This document shows positions 16,720 to 25,560 of a stretch of 64,000 nt of DNA, one piece after another; position 1 is the first letter of the stretch, and every line of letters begins with the position of its first letter. The notes beneath the pieces were generated by a model. It was not told the origin of the DNA. It saw only the letters and a list, made by a program, of their open reading frames with translations, and did no database searches. The stretch lies in contig NZ_JODR01000020.1 of the NCBI RefSeq assembly GCF_000725885.1, positions 62,001-126,000 of the forward strand, given 5' to 3'. This DNA comes from Streptomyces albus subsp. albus. Lineage in GTDB: Bacteria; Actinomycetota; Actinomycetes; Streptomycetales; Streptomycetaceae. The position numbers and the translations under genes are program-made.

Positions 16720-17670
16720 ATGGACGTACTCGCTGAGGCCCTGCGCGTATCTGGCGCGCGAGGGGCACTCGGGGTCGTGCTGGAGGCCGGCGGGACCTGG
16801 GGCCTGTGGCTGGACTCCTCCCCGGGAGCGGCACTGCACGTGGTGTCCCGCGGCACGATGTGGCTCCACGTCCCGGGCGGGAAACCCCTGGAGGTGGGGG
16901 AGGGGGACGCCGTCCTGCTGCCGCCGGGCACCGCCCACGGGCTGGCCGGCGGGCCCGACACGGTGATGGGGCCCTGTGACCGGGAGGCGACGGGACGGGC
17001 GCTCACCGACGGCAGCGCCCTGCACCTGGGCTCGGACCCGGCGCGGACGGAGGTGCTCATCCTGCGCTACGAGCAGGACCCGGAGGTGAGTACGCCGGTG
17101 CTCACCTCCCTCGCCCGGCCGATGCACGTCACGAGCCGCGAGAACGCACAGTTCAGAAAGACCGTCGAGTTTCTGACGGCCGAACTTGCACAGCCGCAGA
17201 TCGGCACCACCGCCGCCGTCAACAGCATCGTCGACCTTCTGCTCATCCAGTTCGTACGCGTCTGGCTGGCCCGCCACCCGGAGCGGCAGCCCGGCTCATG
17301 GCTGGGCGGGATGCGCGACCCGGTCGTACGCGACGCCCTGGAACGTGTCCACGCCCGGCCGGAACACCCCTGGACCACCGAGTCCCTGGCGGCGGCGACC
17401 TCGGTCTCCCGGGCGACGCTGTCCCGGCACTTCAGATCCGCCCTCGGACAGACGCCGGGTGCGTACGTGACGCAGTGGCGCCTGGACCTGGCGTCCGTCC
17501 GGCTCCGCGACACCGACGAGCCGGTCGAGTCGATCGCCGACGCGGTCGGCTACGCCTCACCGCACGCTTTCAGCCGCGCCTTCCGACGTGCCCGGGGCAT
17601 GCCGCCGGGCGAGTACCGTGCCCGGCTCCGGGGCGACCGCGGGCAGACGGCCACCGGCGGCAACGCTTGA
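16720..17670 (+). CDS. AraC family regulator with N-terminal cupin
   Basis: 316 residues. N-terminal cupin-like sensing domain (about 1-190; VVSRGTMWLHVPGG, EVGEGDAVLLPPGTAHGL) and C-terminal AraC double helix-turn-helix (about 210-305; TTESLAAATSVSRATLSRHF, ESIADAVGYASPHAFSRAFR). The cupin type matches the AraC regulators that control nearby oxidoreductases in actinomycetes. AAGGGA precedes the ATG. Probably regulates the adjacent quinone oxidoreductase gene. Confidence 0.92.
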   Translation: MDVLAEALRVSGARGALGVVLEAGGTWGLWLDSSPGAALHVVSRGTMWLHVPGGKPLEVGEGDAVLLPPGTAHGLAGGPDTVMGPCDREATGRALTDGSALHLGSDPARTEVLILRYEQDPEVSTPVLTSLARPMHVTSRENAQFRKTVEFLTAELAQPQIGTTAAVNSIVDLLLIQFVRVWLARHPERQPGSWLGGMRDPVVRDALERVHARPEHPWTTESLAAATSVSRATLSRHFRSALGQTPGAYVTQWRLDLASVRLRDTDEPVESIADAVGYASPHAFSRAFRRARGMPPGEYRARLRGDRGQTATGGNA

Positions 17671-17845
17671 GCACGCCGGTCCGGGCCGACGCGGCGGCGG
17701 ACCGGCCGCAGCGGGCCTGTTGCCCAGCGGCCACGTACTCAACAGGCATACCGGGAACCACACGCTCACCAGTCGGAAAGGGCGCCCCAGTGGCCGCTCA
17801 GCCCCCGACGGCCGCCGCCGGCGCCGACGCTGCGAGACTGCTGCC

Positions 17846-18295
17846 ATGGACCCAGTGCCGCACCCTGTCGCCGATGCCCTCTCCTACCTGGCCGGTGAGT
17901 GGACCGTACGCCGTGAGCTGCGTGACCGGGCAGCCGGTCACAGCGGCTGGTTCACCGGGCGCGCGGAGTTCCGCAGGGACGGCACCGGTACGGAATGGCT
18001 GCACGTGGAGGAAGGCGTCCTGGAGTGGGGCGGGACCCGGCGGCAGGCCGGGCGGACGCTCCGGCTGACACCGAACCCGGACGGCACCGCGGAGGTCGCC
18101 TTCCTGGACGGGCGGCCCTTCCACCACCTCGACCTGACCGGCGGCCGGTGGATCGCCCGGCACCCGTGCGCCGCCGACCTGTACGAGGGCACCTTCACGG
18201 TGGTCTCCGACGACGAGTGGCGGCTGCGCTGGGTGGTGCACGGCCCGGCCAAGGACCAGTTGCTCAGCTCGGTCTACCGCCGGACCGCACCCTAG
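17846..18295 (+). CDS. DUF6314 family protein
   Basis: 149 residues, cytosolic, predicted beta-barrel of the lipocalin-like DUF6314 group: YLAGEWTVRRELRD at the N-terminus, GRAEFRRDG, and a closing DEWRLRWVVHGPAKDQLL strand pair. The role of the family is unknown. No Shine-Dalgarno is seen and GAGACT lies 7 nt upstream of the ATG, suggesting a leaderless message. The following 308 bp hold no gene, only a terminator. Confidence 0.75.
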   Translation: MDPVPHPVADALSYLAGEWTVRRELRDRAAGHSGWFTGRAEFRRDGTGTEWLHVEEGVLEWGGTRRQAGRTLRLTPNPDGTAEVAFLDGRPFHHLDLTGGRWIARHPCAADLYEGTFTVVSDDEWRLRWVVHGPAKDQLLSSVYRRTAP

Positions 18296-18603
18296 CGGCG
18301 CTTTTGGCCCGTACCGCGCCGGACGGCCGAGGAAGACGCCCCGACGCCGGGGCGCAGGCTCAGATGGTCGAGGACGAGCCCCACCCCGCGAGCCACCCAC
18401 GTCCACGTCCTCACCAGAAACTCGTCCACCGCATCCTTCTCTCCACGACCTTCGTCCCCTGACCAGACGCAACCAGCACCCGAACGGTTGCCCAACAGCC
18501 GCCCCTTCCGCGCGGCCCGTCCAATGTGCCGGCCCGCCGCATGGAACGGTGAAGGGGCGCCGCCCGGGTGCGGGGCCGGGCGGCGCCCCTGGGGCCGGCC
18601 GGG
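18296..18603. other. Intergenic gap of 308 bp between convergent genes
   Basis: No coding potential that I trust. The only structure is the strong hairpin near its right end, listed separately. Confidence 0.6.
18554..18589 (-). terminator. 14-bp perfect stem terminator of the MFS operon
   Basis: GGGGCGCCGCCCGG (18554-18567) pairs with CCGGGCGGCGCCCC (18576-18589) around an 8-nt loop, 14 nt downstream of the leftward MFS stop codon. Confidence 0.75.
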
Positions 18604-19968
18604 TCATTCCCGGGTGCCGGTCCGGGTGAGGGGGAGGTGCAGGGTCTCGCGGAAGGCGAAGAGGACCACCAGTGCGGAGACGACGGCGAGCCCCATCAGG
18701 TAGAAGCCCGGCGCGAGGGGACTGCCGACGGCGGTGACCAGACCGGTGGCGACGAACGGTGCGGTACCGCCGAACAGGACGTAGGCCGCCGTGTAGCCGA
18801 GGGCGGAGCCGCTGGCCCGCAGCTGGCCCGGGAACATCTCGACCATGGCCGGGACGTTGGAGGTGCCGATCACCGCGACGAGCACCGCCAGTACCGCCGT
18901 GCCGACGAGGGCTCCGGCCAGTCCGGTGCCGATCAGCCAGAAGACGGGGAGGGTGGCGACCGCGAAGCCGCCGCAGGCCGCCAGCAGCATCGGCCGGCGC
19001 CCGTAGCGGTCGCTGGCGGCGGCCATGAAGGGGCAGGCCGCGCTGTAGGCGAGCATTGCGACGAATCCGACGAGCATGGCCTGCGACTTGGTGTAGCCGA
19101 CCTCCTCCGACATGTAGGAGATCATGTAGCTGCTCATCAGGTAGTAGCCGACCGCGTTGGTGATGCTGTAGCCGAAGAGCGTCAGCACCTGCCGCCGGCA
19201 GGCCCGCCACGCCTCCCGCAACGGCGCCTCCTGCACGGCCTCGCGCCGCTCCATCGCGCGGAAGACGGGGGTGTCCTCGATCCGGCTGCGCAGATAGAGG
19301 CCGATGAGCCCCAGCGGCCCGGCCAGCAGGAAGGGGATGCGCCAGCCCCAGCTCTCCAGTGCGGCCTCGTCCAGGGACGAGGTGATCACCAGCCCGGTCA
19401 GTGCGCCGGCCACCGAGGCGAGTCCCACCGTCAGCGGGACGACGCTCGCGTACCGGGCACGGCGGCCCTCGGGCGCGTACTCCATGATGAACGCGGAGGC
19501 ACCCGTGTACTCGCCGCCGGTGGAGAAGCCCTGCACCGCGCGCAGCAGGAAGAGCAGCACCGGGGCGACGATGCCGATGGTGGCGTAACTGGGCAGCAGG
19601 CCGATGAGGAGTGTCGAGCCGCTCATGCACAGCACGCTCAGCGCCAGCATGCGGTTGCGGCCGATCCGGTCGCCGTAGCGGCCGAAGAAGGCGGCGCCCA
19701 GCGGCCGGGCGATGAAGCCGCCCGCGAAGACGGCCCAGGTCGCCAGGAGGGCGGCGGTCTTGTCGTACTGCGGGAAGAACAGTCCCGCGATGGTGGCCGA
19801 CATGATGGCGTAGGCGCCGGAGTCGAACCACTCGACGAAGTTCCCGACGGCGGTCGCCAGGGCGACCTTGCGCCGTACCCGGGGTGCGTCGGCCGCTTCG
19901 GCCGCCGTGCCGTCGCCGCGCGTCTCGTCCCCCGGGGCGGACCGGGGCAGGGTGCTGTCTGTCGTCAC
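18604..19968 (-). CDS. MFS transporter of the metabolite:H+ symporter (ShiA/ProP) family
   Basis: 454 residues, 12 predicted membrane helices. The opening AVGNFVEWFDSGAYAIMSATI and the inter-helix 2-3 motif GRYGDRIGRN are diagnostic of the MHS branch that imports organic acids, shikimate, betaine and proline with protons. GTG 19968 overlaps the stop of the acyl-CoA synthetase gene by 4 nt, so it is the last gene of a three-gene operon. Its probable cargo is the carboxylate activated by that synthetase (inference). Confidence 0.9.
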   Translation of the reverse strand: MTTDSTLPRSAPGDETRGDGTAAEAADAPRVRRKVALATAVGNFVEWFDSGAYAIMSATIAGLFFPQYDKTAALLATWAVFAGGFIARPLGAAFFGRYGDRIGRNRMLALSVLCMSGSTLLIGLLPSYATIGIVAPVLLFLLRAVQGFSTGGEYTGASAFIMEYAPEGRRARYASVVPLTVGLASVAGALTGLVITSSLDEAALESWGWRIPFLLAGPLGLIGLYLRSRIEDTPVFRAMERREAVQEAPLREAWRACRRQVLTLFGYSITNAVGYYLMSSYMISYMSEEVGYTKSQAMLVGFVAMLAYSAACPFMAAASDRYGRRPMLLAACGGFAVATLPVFWLIGTGLAGALVGTAVLAVLVAVIGTSNVPAMVEMFPGQLRASGSALGYTAAYVLFGGTAPFVATGLVTAVGSPLAPGFYLMGLAVVSALVVLFAFRETLHLPLTRTGTRE

Positions 19969-21653
19969 CGTGGCCCGTCCTTCGTGCTCTGTGTACCGGT
20001 GTCGGGGGTGGCGGGTGCTGGGGCCGCGGGGTTCGCGGCGGCACCGAGGTCGCGGGCCCGCAGGGCGGCGCGCTGGACCTTGCCGGTGGCCGAGCGGGGC
20101 AGCTCGTCGGTGAACTCGATCAGCCGCGGGTAGGCGAAGCGGGAGTGGGTGGTGCGGGCGAAGCCGGAGATCTCCCGGGCCAGCTCGTCACCCGGCTCGT
20201 ATCCGGGGTTCAGCTCGATCCACGCCTTGACGGCCTGGCCGCGCACCGGGTCGGGGACGCCGACCACTCCGGCGTCGGCGACGGCGGGGTGCCCGCGCAG
20301 CACGGCCTCCACCTCGTAGGGGCCGACCCGGTACCCGGAGGTCTTGATGACGTCGTCGGTGCGGCCCAGGAACCAGAAGTAGCCGTCCTCGTCCATGACG
20401 GCCTGGTCCTTGGTGCGGTACCAGGTGCCGCCGAAGGTCTCGGCCGACGCCTCGGGCCGGTTCCAGTAGCCCAGCGGGTACTGGGGGTTGGACCCGGCGC
20501 GCAGGCAGATCTCGCCCGGCTGTCCCACGGGCACCTCGCGGTCGTGCTCGTCCAGCAGTGCGACGTCCCAGCCGGGCAGGGGCCGGCCCATGGAGCCGGG
20601 CTTGACCGGTACGCCGGGGAAGTTGCCGAGCAGCGGGTAGGACTCGGTCGATCCGTAGTAGTCCAGCAGGGTCACGCCGAACTGTTCGCGGAACCAGTCG
20701 ATCAGGTCGGGGGTGAGCGGCTCGTTGGAGCAGCACACCACGCGCAGCGACTGCGGATAGCGGGTCCCGGCGTCCGGGACGTCCTGCATCATCTTACGGA
20801 GGAACGTGGGGTTGACCAGGGCCGTTGTCACCTTGTTACGGGACATGGCGGCCAGCAGCCCGGCCGGGTCGAAGCCGGCGGCGGGCCGGTGGACGAGGTG
20901 GACGGCGCCGGCGCGCAGCGGGCCCATCAGCTTGGCCATGGACCAGGCCCAGTCCCCGGCGCCGTAGAAGACATCGCCGGGCCGCAGATCGTGGCAGTGG
21001 CGGAACTCGTTGTGCCCGAGCAGGGTGCGGTGGGCGTGCACGATGCCCTTGGCCGGTCCGGTGGTCCCGGAGGTGTAGAAGATCAGCGCCGGGTCGTCGG
21101 CGGCCGTCGGGGCGGTCGCGTACTCGGGTGCCAGGGCGCCGATCGCCGGGTCGTCGACGTCCACCACGGTGCCGTCGAAGCCCTCGGCCCGGCCGAGCGC
21201 GGCCCGCTCCGTGATCAGTACGCCCGCGCCGGAGTCGGCCAGCCGGTAGCGGATGGGCTCGTCCGCCCACAGCAGCGACATCGTCACCAGGACGGCGCCG
21301 GTCCGCAGGACGCCCAGATAGGTGGCCGGGGTGTCCGGACGCTGCGGCAGCAGCACGGCCACCCGGTCGCCCTTGCGGACACCGAGCGCGTGCAGATGCG
21401 CGGCCACCTGGCGGGAGCGGTCCTGGACCTGCTGCCAGCGGACCTCCTCCCGGTGGCCGGTGTGGTCCTCGAAGATGAGCGCGAGTTTGTCGCCCGGGTG
21501 CCGGTCGGCGACGTCGGCGGCCATGTTGTACCGCTCGGGGACGCTCCAGCGGTGGTCCGCCACGAGCCGGCGGTAGACGGAATCTCCGTCACCGGTCGTA
21601 TCGGCGGTATCAGCGGCATCGGCGGTGTCGGCGGGGGTGACGCCGGTGGTCAT
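19965..21653 (-). CDS. AMP-forming acyl-CoA synthetase (medium-chain/aryl type)
   Basis: 562 residues of ANL-family ligase. P-loop-like IFYTSGTTGPAKGIVHAH, DYYGSTES adenine motif, YRTKDQAVMDEDGYFWFLGRTDD hinge region and the C-terminal PRSATGKVQRAAL catalytic lysine are all present. The WAWSMAKLMGPLRAG segment resembles medium-chain/benzoate CoA ligases more than acetyl-CoA synthetase. AGGAGG precedes the ATG. Cotranscribed with the enoyl-CoA hydratase upstream and the carboxylate transporter downstream, suggesting uptake, activation and beta-oxidation-like breakdown of an aromatic or branched acid. Confidence 0.9.
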   Translation of the reverse strand: MTTGVTPADTADAADTADTTGDGDSVYRRLVADHRWSVPERYNMAADVADRHPGDKLALIFEDHTGHREEVRWQQVQDRSRQVAAHLHALGVRKGDRVAVLLPQRPDTPATYLGVLRTGAVLVTMSLLWADEPIRYRLADSGAGVLITERAALGRAEGFDGTVVDVDDPAIGALAPEYATAPTAADDPALIFYTSGTTGPAKGIVHAHRTLLGHNEFRHCHDLRPGDVFYGAGDWAWSMAKLMGPLRAGAVHLVHRPAAGFDPAGLLAAMSRNKVTTALVNPTFLRKMMQDVPDAGTRYPQSLRVVCCSNEPLTPDLIDWFREQFGVTLLDYYGSTESYPLLGNFPGVPVKPGSMGRPLPGWDVALLDEHDREVPVGQPGEICLRAGSNPQYPLGYWNRPEASAETFGGTWYRTKDQAVMDEDGYFWFLGRTDDVIKTSGYRVGPYEVEAVLRGHPAVADAGVVGVPDPVRGQAVKAWIELNPGYEPGDELAREISGFARTTHSRFAYPRLIEFTDELPRSATGKVQRAALRARDLGAAANPAAPAPATPDTGTQSTKDGPR

Positions 21654-21726
21654 GGTGTTCCTCCTGGTGGGGCGGGGCGGATCCGGGGGGTACGGGCCGG
21701 TGCGACGCGGCGGCGGCCGGCCGGCT

Positions 21727-22524
21727 TCAGCGGCGGCGGCCGGCCAGGAAGCGGGCCATCTCGCGTTGCGGCTCGCCCGTGGCGTAGGCGGCCGTGTGCA
21801 CCTTCTTCGCCGCCTCGACCGCCTCGTCGAGCCCCGCGTCGTCCAGTTCGCGCAGCCGGCCCTTGGTCAGGGCGACGGCACCGGGCGGGAGCTCCGCCAG
21901 CCGTGCGGCCTCCGCCAGCGCCTCGCTCTTCACCCGGTCCTGGTCCACCAGGCGGGACAGCAGCCCGAGCCGCTGCGCCTCGGGGCCGTCCACCAGGCGG
22001 CCGGTGAGGGCGAACTCCGCGGTCTTCGCGCGGCCGAGGATGCCCCGCATGGCCCAGATGCCGGTGATGCTGGGGATGCCGGAGAGCACTTCCGGCTGTC
22101 CCATCCTGACGCCCTCGTGGCCGATGCGGAGGTCGGCGAGGAGGGCGAACTGGAATCCGGAGCCGGCCGCGACCCCGTTGACGGCGGCGACGACCGGTTT
22201 GTCGAGGGCCCGCACCGCGCGGAAGAGGCGGCCGAAGTCGTCGATCCACGCCTCGGCGGCGGCGTGGTCGTCGGGGTCGATGGCGGCCGTCTCCGCCAGG
22301 TCCTGGCCCGCGCAGAACGCGCGTCCGGCGCCGGTGAGCACGACCGCCCGGCACTGCGGGTCGGCGCCCGCCTCGTCGAGCGCGGCGACGAGCCGGTCAC
22401 GCATCGCGGCGGTCCAGGCGTTCAGCTTGTCGGGACGGTTGAGCGTCACCTCGGCCACGTGGATTCCCTCGCCGTCGGCCGGTACGGGGTGGCGGGTCAC
22501 CAGGACGGTGCTGTCGTCGGTCAT
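21727..22524 (-). CDS. Enoyl-CoA hydratase/isomerase family protein
   Basis: 265-residue crotonase-fold enzyme. Oxyanion-hole segments VVLTGAGRAFCAGQDL and VNGVAAGSGFQFALLADLRIG are clear; one of the usual catalytic glutamates maps to the GQPEVLSGIP stretch. Substrate not determinable. The ATG at 22524 has AAAGG upstream; a longer frame would run into the LysR operator. First gene of a leftward operon with the acyl-CoA synthetase and MFS transporter. Confidence 0.9.
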   Translation of the reverse strand: MTDDSTVLVTRHPVPADGEGIHVAEVTLNRPDKLNAWTAAMRDRLVAALDEAGADPQCRAVVLTGAGRAFCAGQDLAETAAIDPDDHAAAEAWIDDFGRLFRAVRALDKPVVAAVNGVAAGSGFQFALLADLRIGHEGVRMGQPEVLSGIPSITGIWAMRGILGRAKTAEFALTGRLVDGPEAQRLGLLSRLVDQDRVKSEALAEAARLAELPPGAVALTKGRLRELDDAGLDEAVEAAKKVHTAAYATGEPQREMARFLAGRRR

Positions 22525-22732
22525 GAGGGCATGCCTTTCTGTCGCTTGTGTCGCTTCCGTGGTTTTCAGGGGCCTGACTGCGCCTGTCGTGCGCGCAGGG
22601 GAGGGCTGCGGCATGGCCGCCGCACATGGGGTGGGTGGGTTGAGGGCGGGTGAAGGCCGGTGGGCTTCCCGTCGGCAGCCATGCAAACAGCCCGCGATGT
22701 GATCCGGCTAACACCAATCGGGACTGCCGGCG

Positions 22733-22747
22733 ATATCGGAGCGATAT
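22733..22747. promoter_or_regulatory. LysR box in the enoyl-CoA hydratase/LysR divergent promoter
   Basis: ATATCGGAGCGATAT is a perfect inverted repeat (6-bp arms, 3-bp centre) that contains the classical LysR T-N11-A arrangement (T22734, A22746). It lies 9 bp before the LysR start codon. Confidence 0.65.
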
Positions 22748-22756
22748 GGTGCGCCG

Positions 22757-23692
22757 ATGGAGCTTCGTCACCTGCGTTATTTCGCCGTTCTGGCCGAAGA
22801 GCTGCACTTCGGCAGGGCCGCGGAACGGCTGCACATGGCGCAGCCGCCGCTGTCGCAGCGCATCCGCGACTTGGAGAACGAACTGGGTGTGCGGCTCTTC
22901 GACCGCACCCGTCCCCGGGTTCAGCTCACCGAGGCGGGCGCGCTGTTGCTGGAGCACGTACGGCCGGTGCTGGCCGGCGTCGACAGTGCACGGGAGGCCA
23001 TGCGGCGGGTGCGGCCGGGGGAGGCGGGCGTCCTGCGGGTCGGCGTGCCGCCGGACACGGGCCCGCAGGTGCTGCCGACGCTGACCGCCGGCTTCGCCCG
23101 CCGCGTCCCCGACGTGCTCATCGACCTGCACGAGCTGACGACCGACGAGCAGTTGCTGCGGCTGCGTGAGGGCGAACTGGACGCGGGGGTGGTCCGGCAC
23201 CCCGCGGACACGGTCGGTCTGGAGTCCGGGCCGGTGCTACGGCGGGAGCTGGGCGTCGTGCTGCGGGCCGACCACCCGGCGGCCCGGCCCGGGGGCGCCG
23301 TCCGGCTGCGCGACCTGGACGGCGCCTCGCTGGTGGTCTTCCCCCGGGCGATGGCGCCACGGCTGTACGACCACATGCTGCTCATCTGCCGTGACGAGGG
23401 GCTGCTGCCCGGGGCCATCCGGCACGCGCGCAACCCGCACTTCGTGCACGGTCTCGTCCTCGCGGGCCGGGGCGTCCACTTCAACGAGCCCCCGGCGACA
23501 CCGCTTCCCGACGGACTGGTCTGGCGCCCGCTGGAGGGGGCGACGCTGGCCTGGCAGACCTCGGTCGTGTGGGTGCCCACCCGCCACAACGAGGCGATCG
23601 TCGCGTTCACCGAGGCGGTGTCCGAAGGACTGACGGCGGCCGGGCACCGTCTGGTGGAGGCGGTGCCCGAAGCAGCCCGGAGTGGTGACTGA
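22757..23692 (+). CDS. LysR family transcriptional regulator
   Basis: 311 residues. The N-terminus MELRHLRYFAVLAEELHFGRAAERLHMAQPPLSQRI is the CatR/BenM-type signature for regulators of aromatic acid catabolism. Effector domain about 90-295. Divergent from the enoyl-CoA hydratase/ligase/MFS operon, whose expression it should control. TATGGT lies 6 nt before the ATG, so the message may be leaderless and the operator would overlap the -10 region. Confidence 0.92.
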   Translation: MELRHLRYFAVLAEELHFGRAAERLHMAQPPLSQRIRDLENELGVRLFDRTRPRVQLTEAGALLLEHVRPVLAGVDSAREAMRRVRPGEAGVLRVGVPPDTGPQVLPTLTAGFARRVPDVLIDLHELTTDEQLLRLREGELDAGVVRHPADTVGLESGPVLRRELGVVLRADHPAARPGGAVRLRDLDGASLVVFPRAMAPRLYDHMLLICRDEGLLPGAIRHARNPHFVHGLVLAGRGVHFNEPPATPLPDGLVWRPLEGATLAWQTSVVWVPTRHNEAIVAFTEAVSEGLTAAGHRLVEAVPEAARSGD

Positions 23693-23750
23693 GGCGGCGT
23701 TGGGCACGGGCGGTCACGACCCGCGCTCCCCCTGTGGAGGGCCGGACCGG

Positions 23751-23999
23751 TCAGCGCTGCGGCGGCCGGGGCCGCACCCGGGGGGTCTTCCTGCGCAGCC
23801 AGTCACGCCGTTCCTCGTCCATCGGCACGTGCCACTGGAGATGGCCGCAGCCGGTGCACACCAGAACCGTGAAGACGTTCACCTTCATCAGCAGCCCGCC
23901 CGGCTTGCGGAGCCCTAACTGCCCGGCCATCTCCGCTTCGTGGACCTCGTCCCCGCCGCACAGGGAGCAGAATCCGCTGCGCATGTCGTCTGTCGCCAT
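23751..23999 (-). CDS. Small zinc-ribbon protein
   Basis: 82 residues. Two CxxC pairs (CSLCGG near residue 11 and CTGCGH near residue 49) separated by a beta-rich stretch form a zinc ribbon; the tail is Arg/Pro rich. No enzymatic motif. Small proteins like this are common hypothetical genes in Streptomyces. It converges on the LysR gene; the 95 bp to its right separate it from the metallophore importer operon, which runs in the same direction. Confidence 0.7.
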   Translation of the reverse strand: MATDDMRSGFCSLCGGDEVHEAEMAGQLGLRKPGGLLMKVNVFTVLVCTGCGHLQWHVPMDEERRDWLRRKTPRVRPRPPQR

Positions 24000-24094
24000 G
24001 CCGGCCGACTGTAGCGGCCGGCCGGACCGCTCCCGGCGGGGGCCCGGCCGTAGCGGCCCCCGGCACCCGCAGCCCCGCCCGCCGGGCGGACGGA

Positions 24095-25552
24095 TCACCG
24101 CGCCTGACCTGCGGGCACACGAGGGCGCCGGGCCAGTTCTCCGTCCGTGAGGGCGACTTCGTCGTCGGCGATCCGGCGTACCACCCGCGGATCGTGCGTG
24201 ATGACGAGCACGCCCAGCGACTGCTCCTCGCACAGCTGACGCACCAGGCCGAGCACGGACTCCTGGGTCACCGAGTCCAGGGCCGAGGTCATCTCGTCGC
24301 ACAGCAGGACGCGTGGTCCGGCGGCCAACGCCCGGGCGAGGGCGACACGTTGACGCTGGCCGCCGGAGAGCCGGCCGGGCAGCCGTCGCGCGAGCCCGGC
24401 CGGCAGGCGGACCAGGGCGAGCAGCCGCTCGATCTCCTCGTCGATCTCCTGTGCGTCCCGCATCCCCCGCAGGACGCGCAGCGGACGCCGCAGGGCGTCA
24501 TGGACGGTCTGCGCGGGGTGCAGCGTCTCCGCCGGGCTCTGCGGCACCAGTTGGACCGCCGCGCGGTCCGCGGTGCGCCTCTTGTGCGCCCGCCCCGGCA
24601 ACGGCCGGCCGTCGAGGAGGACCGTTCCGGCGGCCGGCGGATGGAGCCCCGCCAGGCAGCGGGCCAGTGTCGTCTTGCCGCTGCCGGAGGCGCCGGTGAC
24701 GGCCAGGCACCGTCCCGGGTGCACCGTCAGACCGACGTTGTGGAGGACCTGCCGGGTGCCGCGCCGCGCGGTGAGACCTTCGACGTGCAGCAGCGGGGTC
24801 CCGCCGCTCTCGCGGGGAGGACGGCCGGCTGCCGCCGACGCCGCGGTGACGAGTGCCGCAGCGGCCCGGGAGGCCGGAGCGGTCAGCACGCGTTCCGCCG
24901 GGGCGTCCTCCACGATGCGTCCGTCGTCGAGCACCACGATGCGGTCGGCCAGTCCGTCGATCGAGGACAGGTCGTGGGTGATCCACAGCAGGCCCACCCC
25001 CGCCGCGCGGACGCGGGCGAGCTCCGCGCGGACCTCGTCCCTCGCCGCGGGATCGAGCGCGGAGGTGGGTTCGTCGAGCACCAGGAGCCGGGGATCCCGG
25101 GCGAGTGCGGCGGCCAGAGCGGCACGTTGCTGCTGGCCTCCGGACAGTTCGGCGGGCCTCCGGCCGGCGAGGGCGGCCGGCAGGCCGACCCGGTGGAGGA
25201 GCGCCGCCACGGGGTGCTCGCCACGGGTTCCCGAGGCGGTGCTCAGCGTGCGCGCCAGCCGGCGGTACGGGTTGAGGGTCGAGCCGGCGTCCTGCCCGAG
25301 ATAGGCGACGGTACGGCCCCGCAGCTGCGGGTGGGGCTCGGGCAGTGTGTCGTGCCCGGCGACGCGGACCCGGCCGCCGCCCAGCGTGATGCCCGGCCGC
25401 AGGTGTCCCAGCACGGCGAGGGCCAGTGTCGTCTTGCCGGAGCCGGAGGCGCCGACCACCGCCAGTGTCTCGCCGGCCCGTGCGGTCAGGGACACACCGC
25501 GCAGGACCGGCCCCTGGGCCGAACGCAGCGTCAGATTCTCGACGGAGAGCAT
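24095..25552 (-). CDS. Double ATPase of the peptide/nickel/opine ABC importer (DppD-DppF fusion)
   Basis: 485 residues holding two complete nucleotide-binding domains. Domain 1 (1-235): Walker A GASGSGKTT, signature LSGGQQQR, Walker B LLVLDEPTSALD. Domain 2 (about 250-480): Walker A GASGSGKTT, signature LSGGQRQR, Walker B VLLCDEMTSALD. Both belong to the Dpp/Opp/Nik subfamily normally encoded by two genes. ATG 25552 is chosen; GTG 25564 in frame overlaps the permease stop. Last gene of the importer operon; it should energise re-uptake of the metal-loaded metallophore. Confidence 0.92.
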   Translation of the reverse strand: MLSVENLTLRSAQGPVLRGVSLTARAGETLAVVGASGSGKTTLALAVLGHLRPGITLGGGRVRVAGHDTLPEPHPQLRGRTVAYLGQDAGSTLNPYRRLARTLSTASGTRGEHPVAALLHRVGLPAALAGRRPAELSGGQQQRAALAAALARDPRLLVLDEPTSALDPAARDEVRAELARVRAAGVGLLWITHDLSSIDGLADRIVVLDDGRIVEDAPAERVLTAPASRAAAALVTAASAAAGRPPRESGGTPLLHVEGLTARRGTRQVLHNVGLTVHPGRCLAVTGASGSGKTTLARCLAGLHPPAAGTVLLDGRPLPGRAHKRRTADRAAVQLVPQSPAETLHPAQTVHDALRRPLRVLRGMRDAQEIDEEIERLLALVRLPAGLARRLPGRLSGGQRQRVALARALAAGPRVLLCDEMTSALDSVTQESVLGLVRQLCEEQSLGVLVITHDPRVVRRIADDEVALTDGELARRPRVPAGQAR

Positions 25553-25560
25553 CGCGTGGC

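Noticed and set aside
18296..18603. Small frames in the 308-bp gap
   Set aside because: Low-complexity, no RBS and no homology that I recognise; best explained as non-coding sequence with a terminator.
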